Source: CAVVKW01 sp963749035
GTDB lineage: Bacteria > Verrucomicrobiota > Verrucomicrobiia > Chthoniobacterales > JAATET01
Reading direction: 5' to 3'
Assembly: GCA_963749035.1 (NCBI GenBank)
Contig: CAVVKW010000004.1
Span: 1,718,784-1,782,783, forward strand
Length of the DNA stretch: 64,000 nt
The position numbers were made by a program, and so were the translations under genes. The notes beneath the pieces are model-generated. The model was given only the letters and a program-made list of their open reading frames with translations. It searched no databases and was not told the origin of the DNA. Below, one piece after another: positions 61,170 through 64,000 of the stretch (its first letter is position 1; every line of letters begins with the position of its first letter).

Positions 61170-63251
61170 ATGAGCCGCACCTTCTTCCTCGCGCCCGCCG
61201 GACCCTCCGCCGGCCTGACGACCGTCGCCCTTGGTCTCGTGAGAGCCCTCGACCGCCGCGGACTTCCCGTCGGATTCTACAAACCAATCGGGCAGAACGA
61301 AGAAGGCACCACCGAGCGCTCCACTCACTTCATTCGCGAGACCACGCGCATCGACGCCGCCGATCCCATCTCGCTCGCGTCTGCGGAATCAGCGCTCGGC
61401 CACCTCGACGATTTGTTGAGCCGCATCATCAGCACATTCCGGGATACGTCCGCCGACGCCGAGATCATGATCGTCGAAGGCTTGGTCACCACCCTCAAAC
61501 ACTCCGATAACGCCCGCCTGAATTCCGAAGTCGCCCAAGCCCTTGGCGCCGAAGTCATCCTCGTCGGCACCGTGCTGTCCGACATCACCCTGCGCGATCA
61601 ATTCGAATCCGCCGCCCGTCCCTTCGGCGGACTCGGTGACGCCCGCATCGCCGGCTGCATCCTCAACCGGATTCCGGAAGATCGGAACATCGACGACCTT
61701 CGATCCGAGTGCACGTCTCTGCGCCGAGGCGGGCTTCCACTCATTGCCGCCATCCCGCTGAACAGCGACCTCACCCTTTGTCGCACGATCGACATCGCCC
61801 GCGAACTCGATGCGACGATCATTAACGAGGGAGAGATCCACACCCGCCGCGTCCGCTCCATCAGCGTCCTCGCTCGCACCGTCCCCAACATGCTCAGTGC
61901 CTTCCGCCCCGGCGCCGCGCTCGTCACCCCAACCGACCGCACCGACGTCGTCGTCGCCGTCGCCATGGCAGCGTTAAATCACGTTCCCATCGCCGGGCTA
62001 CTTCTCACCGGCACCTCCACCGCCCCCGACCAGGGCATCCTCGACCTTTGCCGCCCCGCTCTTGAGACCGGACTCCCGGTTCTCTCCGTCCGCACCAGCA
62101 GCTACGACACCGCCGCAGCTCTCAACAATCTCAGTCCCGAGATCGCGACCGACGACCTCGACCGCGCCCGCAACGCCATGGTCTTCGTCGCTGATCACGT
62201 CGACACGGCTTGGATCGACAACCTCCTTTCGGTCGAGTTTGAAACCCGCACCTCGCCCGCCGCGTTTTTCCACCAACTCACCGAGCGCGCCCGCGCAGCC
62301 AACGCCCGCATCCTGCTTCCCGAGGGAACCGAACCCCGCACCATCCGCTCAGCCATCCACTGTCAGGAACGCGGTCTGGCCCGCTGCGTCTTGCTGGGAC
62401 CCCCCGACGAAATCCACCGCATCGCCCGCGGCGAGGACCTCGTGATTCCCGAGGGTCTGGAAATTATTGACCCCGAAGCCGTCCGCGAGAACTACGTCCC
62501 GGCGCTCGTCGACTTGCGGAAGGCGAAGAACCTCTCACCTGGAACCGCCCGCGACCAGCTCACCGACACCGTCATGCTCGGCACCGTCATGCTCGCACTC
62601 GGCGAAGGCGACGGACTCGTCTCAGGTGCCGTCCACTCGTCGGCCAACACCGTCCGGCCCGCGCTTCAGGTGATCAAGACCCGCCCGGACGCCCGCGTCG
62701 TGTCCTCGATCTTCTTCATGTGCCTTCCCGATCAGGTCGTCGTTTACGGCGACTGCGCGGTGAATACCGACCCCGACGCCGAGGCCCTCGCCGACATCGC
62801 GATCCAGAGCGCCGACTCCGCCGAGCAATTCGGCATCCCCGCCCGAGTGGCGATGATCAGTTACTCCACCGGCACCTCCGGATCCGGAGCGGACGTCGAT
62901 AAAGTTCGCGAAGCCACCCGCATCGCCCAGGAATTGCGCCCCGACCTCCTCATCGACGGCCCGCTCCAATACGACGCCGCCGCCACCGCCGACGTGGCCG
63001 AGAAGAAAGCCCCCGACAGCCCCGTCGCCGGCCGCGCCACCGTCTTCATCTTTCCTGACCTCAACACCGGCAACACGACCTACAAAGCCGTCCAACGCAG
63101 TGCCAACGTCATCTCCGTCGGCCCCATGCTCCAAGGCCTCAAGCGCCCGGTGAACGACCTCTCCCGCGGCGCCCTCGTCGAAGACATCATCTACACCATC
63201 GCCCTCACCGGCATCCAATCAGAGCACAACCTCGACGTTGTCGCCGGGTAA
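61170..63251 (+). CDS. pta: Phosphate acetyltransferase (long, DRTGG-containing form)
   Basis: Pta interconverts acetyl-CoA and acetyl phosphate. The 693-residue protein is the long form: an N-terminal AAA/BioD-like domain (FFLAPAGPSAGLTTVALGLVRAL, EGLVTTL), a DRTGG region (PTDRTDVVVAVAMA), and a C-terminal catalytic PTA_PTB domain (RILLPEGTEPRTIRSAIHCQ, MLGTVMLALGEGDGLVSGAVHS, ISYSTGTSGSGADVDKVREAT, TGNTTYKAVQRSANV). The N-terminal part regulates oligomer state in E. coli-type enzymes. It follows ackA directly; a few AT-rich heptamer-like bases lie in the gap. Confidence 0.95.
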   Translation: MSRTFFLAPAGPSAGLTTVALGLVRALDRRGLPVGFYKPIGQNEEGTTERSTHFIRETTRIDAADPISLASAESALGHLDDLLSRIISTFRDTSADAEIMIVEGLVTTLKHSDNARLNSEVAQALGAEVILVGTVLSDITLRDQFESAARPFGGLGDARIAGCILNRIPEDRNIDDLRSECTSLRRGGLPLIAAIPLNSDLTLCRTIDIARELDATIINEGEIHTRRVRSISVLARTVPNMLSAFRPGAALVTPTDRTDVVVAVAMAALNHVPIAGLLLTGTSTAPDQGILDLCRPALETGLPVLSVRTSSYDTAAALNNLSPEIATDDLDRARNAMVFVADHVDTAWIDNLLSVEFETRTSPAAFFHQLTERARAANARILLPEGTEPRTIRSAIHCQERGLARCVLLGPPDEIHRIARGEDLVIPEGLEIIDPEAVRENYVPALVDLRKAKNLSPGTARDQLTDTVMLGTVMLALGEGDGLVSGAVHSSANTVRPALQVIKTRPDARVVSSIFFMCLPDQVVVYGDCAVNTDPDAEALADIAIQSADSAEQFGIPARVAMISYSTGTSGSGADVDKVREATRIAQELRPDLLIDGPLQYDAAATADVAEKKAPDSPVAGRATVFIFPDLNTGNTTYKAVQRSANVISVGPMLQGLKRPVNDLSRGALVEDIIYTIALTGIQSEHNLDVVAG

Positions 63252-63390
63252 TTCGAAGGATTCATCTCTCCCTCGCGCCGACGAGTGCTCACCGCTGAAC
63301 TCCGCAATTCGCCCTCACCCGCACGCGATAACCGACCCTCCTCGCTGGAATCGGGTCGATCCTCGCGGAAGTCAAAATGCCAAAAATTCA

Positions 63391-64000
63391 TGCTGCGCGC
63401 GGTGATCTTCGATTTTGACGGCCTGATCCTCGATACGGAAACGCCGGAATACCACGCGTGGCAGGAGATCTACCGCCGCCACGGCGCGGTGCTGGCCCTC
63501 GACGACTGGCTACCCTGCATCGGCACCGGCTTGGTCTTCGATCCCCACGTCCATCTGGAAACGCTGACCGGGAAAACCCTTGATCGGCAGGAAATCGCTT
63601 CGGCCCACAAGTGTTGCAGCGAGAAGCTGATCGCGCGCGAAACGCTCCGCCCCGGAGTCCTTGCGACCCTTCAATCGGCCCGAGACACCAACCTCCGAAT
63701 CGGTTTGGCATCCAGTTCCTCCCGCGCCTGGGTCGAGCCCCACCTGTCACGGCTCGGCATCGCCGAATTCTTCGAAACTTTGCAGACGAGCGACTTGGTC
63801 GAAGCGGTGAAACCCCATCCCGAGCTTTATCAACGGGCGCTCGCGGCGCTCGGCGTGGACGCGAGCGAGGCCATCGCGCTCGAAGATTCACTGAACGGCC
63901 TCCGCGCCGCGCGCACGGCCGGCATCTTCACCGTGGTGATCCCAAACGCCATGACTCGGCACCTTGATCTGAGCGAAGCCGACCTGATGCTCGAGTCCAT
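63391..64000 (+). CDS. HAD-superfamily hydrolase, beta-phosphoglucomutase-like (3' truncated by window edge)
   Basis: The first 203 residues of a haloacid-dehalogenase-type phosphatase or phosphoglucomutase are visible. Motif I is FDFDGLILDTE (8-18) with nucleophile Asp and the second Asp; motif II is IGLASSSSRAWV; motif III Lys lies in KPHPELYQRAL; motif IV is ALEDSLNGLRAA. The cap inserted after motif I fits the HAD-IA beta-PGM group, which acts on sugar phosphates. It runs off the right edge after MLES. It follows pta by 139 bp, so it may be an independent gene. Confidence 0.88.

Overview
The window is a dense, GC-rich bacterial chromosome segment with about 60 protein genes, one tRNA, no rRNA, no insertion sequence and no CRISPR array. 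Alternative complex III genes, a phosphate porin with a pst operon, a rhamnulose-phosphate aldolase/dehydrogenase fusion, a deoxyhypusine-synthase-like gene and secreted NxxGxxAF-repeat proteins together suggest a Gram-negative, respiring, sugar-using member of the Verrucomicrobiota or a close PVC relative. That placement is an inference from gene content, not a phylogeny. Genes are often joined by ATGA, GTGA or TGATG overlaps, and most start codons lack a clear Shine-Dalgarno sequence.

Layout. 1-2.0 kb: the end of an unknown gene and htpG. 2.3-8.3 kb: actABCD (alternative complex III) on the minus strand, without the actE/actF genes that usually follow. 8.5-14 kb: small envelope proteins, MarC, two secreted proteins of unknown function and an N-acetylmuramoyl-alanine amidase. 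14.1-15.8 kb: a solitary, short nuoG. 16-22.1 kb: a compact block of four glycosyltransferases, a NodS-like methyltransferase, a PIG-L deacetylase and an acyl-CoA dehydrogenase-like protein; this is the best candidate for an undescribed biosynthetic system. 22.3-28.6 kb: a phosphate-type porin divergent from pstSCAB-phoU. 28.7-34.8 kb: 6-phosphogluconate dehydrogenase, a halogenase-like flavoprotein with a lipoprotein, der-pgsA, a DUF4864-like protein and an exported Nudix protein. 34.8-39.3 kb: uvrD-like helicase, dacA, TPR protein, proC. 39.4-43.8 kb: small lipoprotein, deoxyhypusine-synthase-like protein, TSUP permease, asparagine synthetase. 43.9-49.2 kb: two divergent units (fn3 membrane protein, sodium symporter, a 39-residue membrane protein and a carbamoyltransferase on the minus strand; an M20 amidohydrolase and an isochorismatase-like hydrolase on the plus strand), which look like uptake and breakdown of a carbamoylated nitrogen compound. 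49.3-50.6 kb: PhzF-like and zinc-ribbon proteins. 50.8-56.9 kb: rhamnose catabolism (DeoR regulator, rhaB, an Mqo-family dehydrogenase, divergent RhaEW). 57.1-57.8 kb: tRNA-Ser(UGA) followed by a tandem array of 149-bp units, each ending with a copy of the last 19 nt of the tRNA. 57.9-64 kb: glycerate kinase, fabD, ackA, pta and a truncated HAD phosphatase.

Short tandem heptamer and octamer repeats occur in several intergenic gaps (31.5, 36.9, 39.35, 39.6, 43.8, 47.0 and 48.4 kb), often just upstream of start codons, and behave like a dispersed repeat family. Rhamnose degradation, the lactate it would yield, the quinone-linked dehydrogenase, alternative complex III and the ackA-pta pair fit a respiring sugar degrader with acetate overflow or assimilation.
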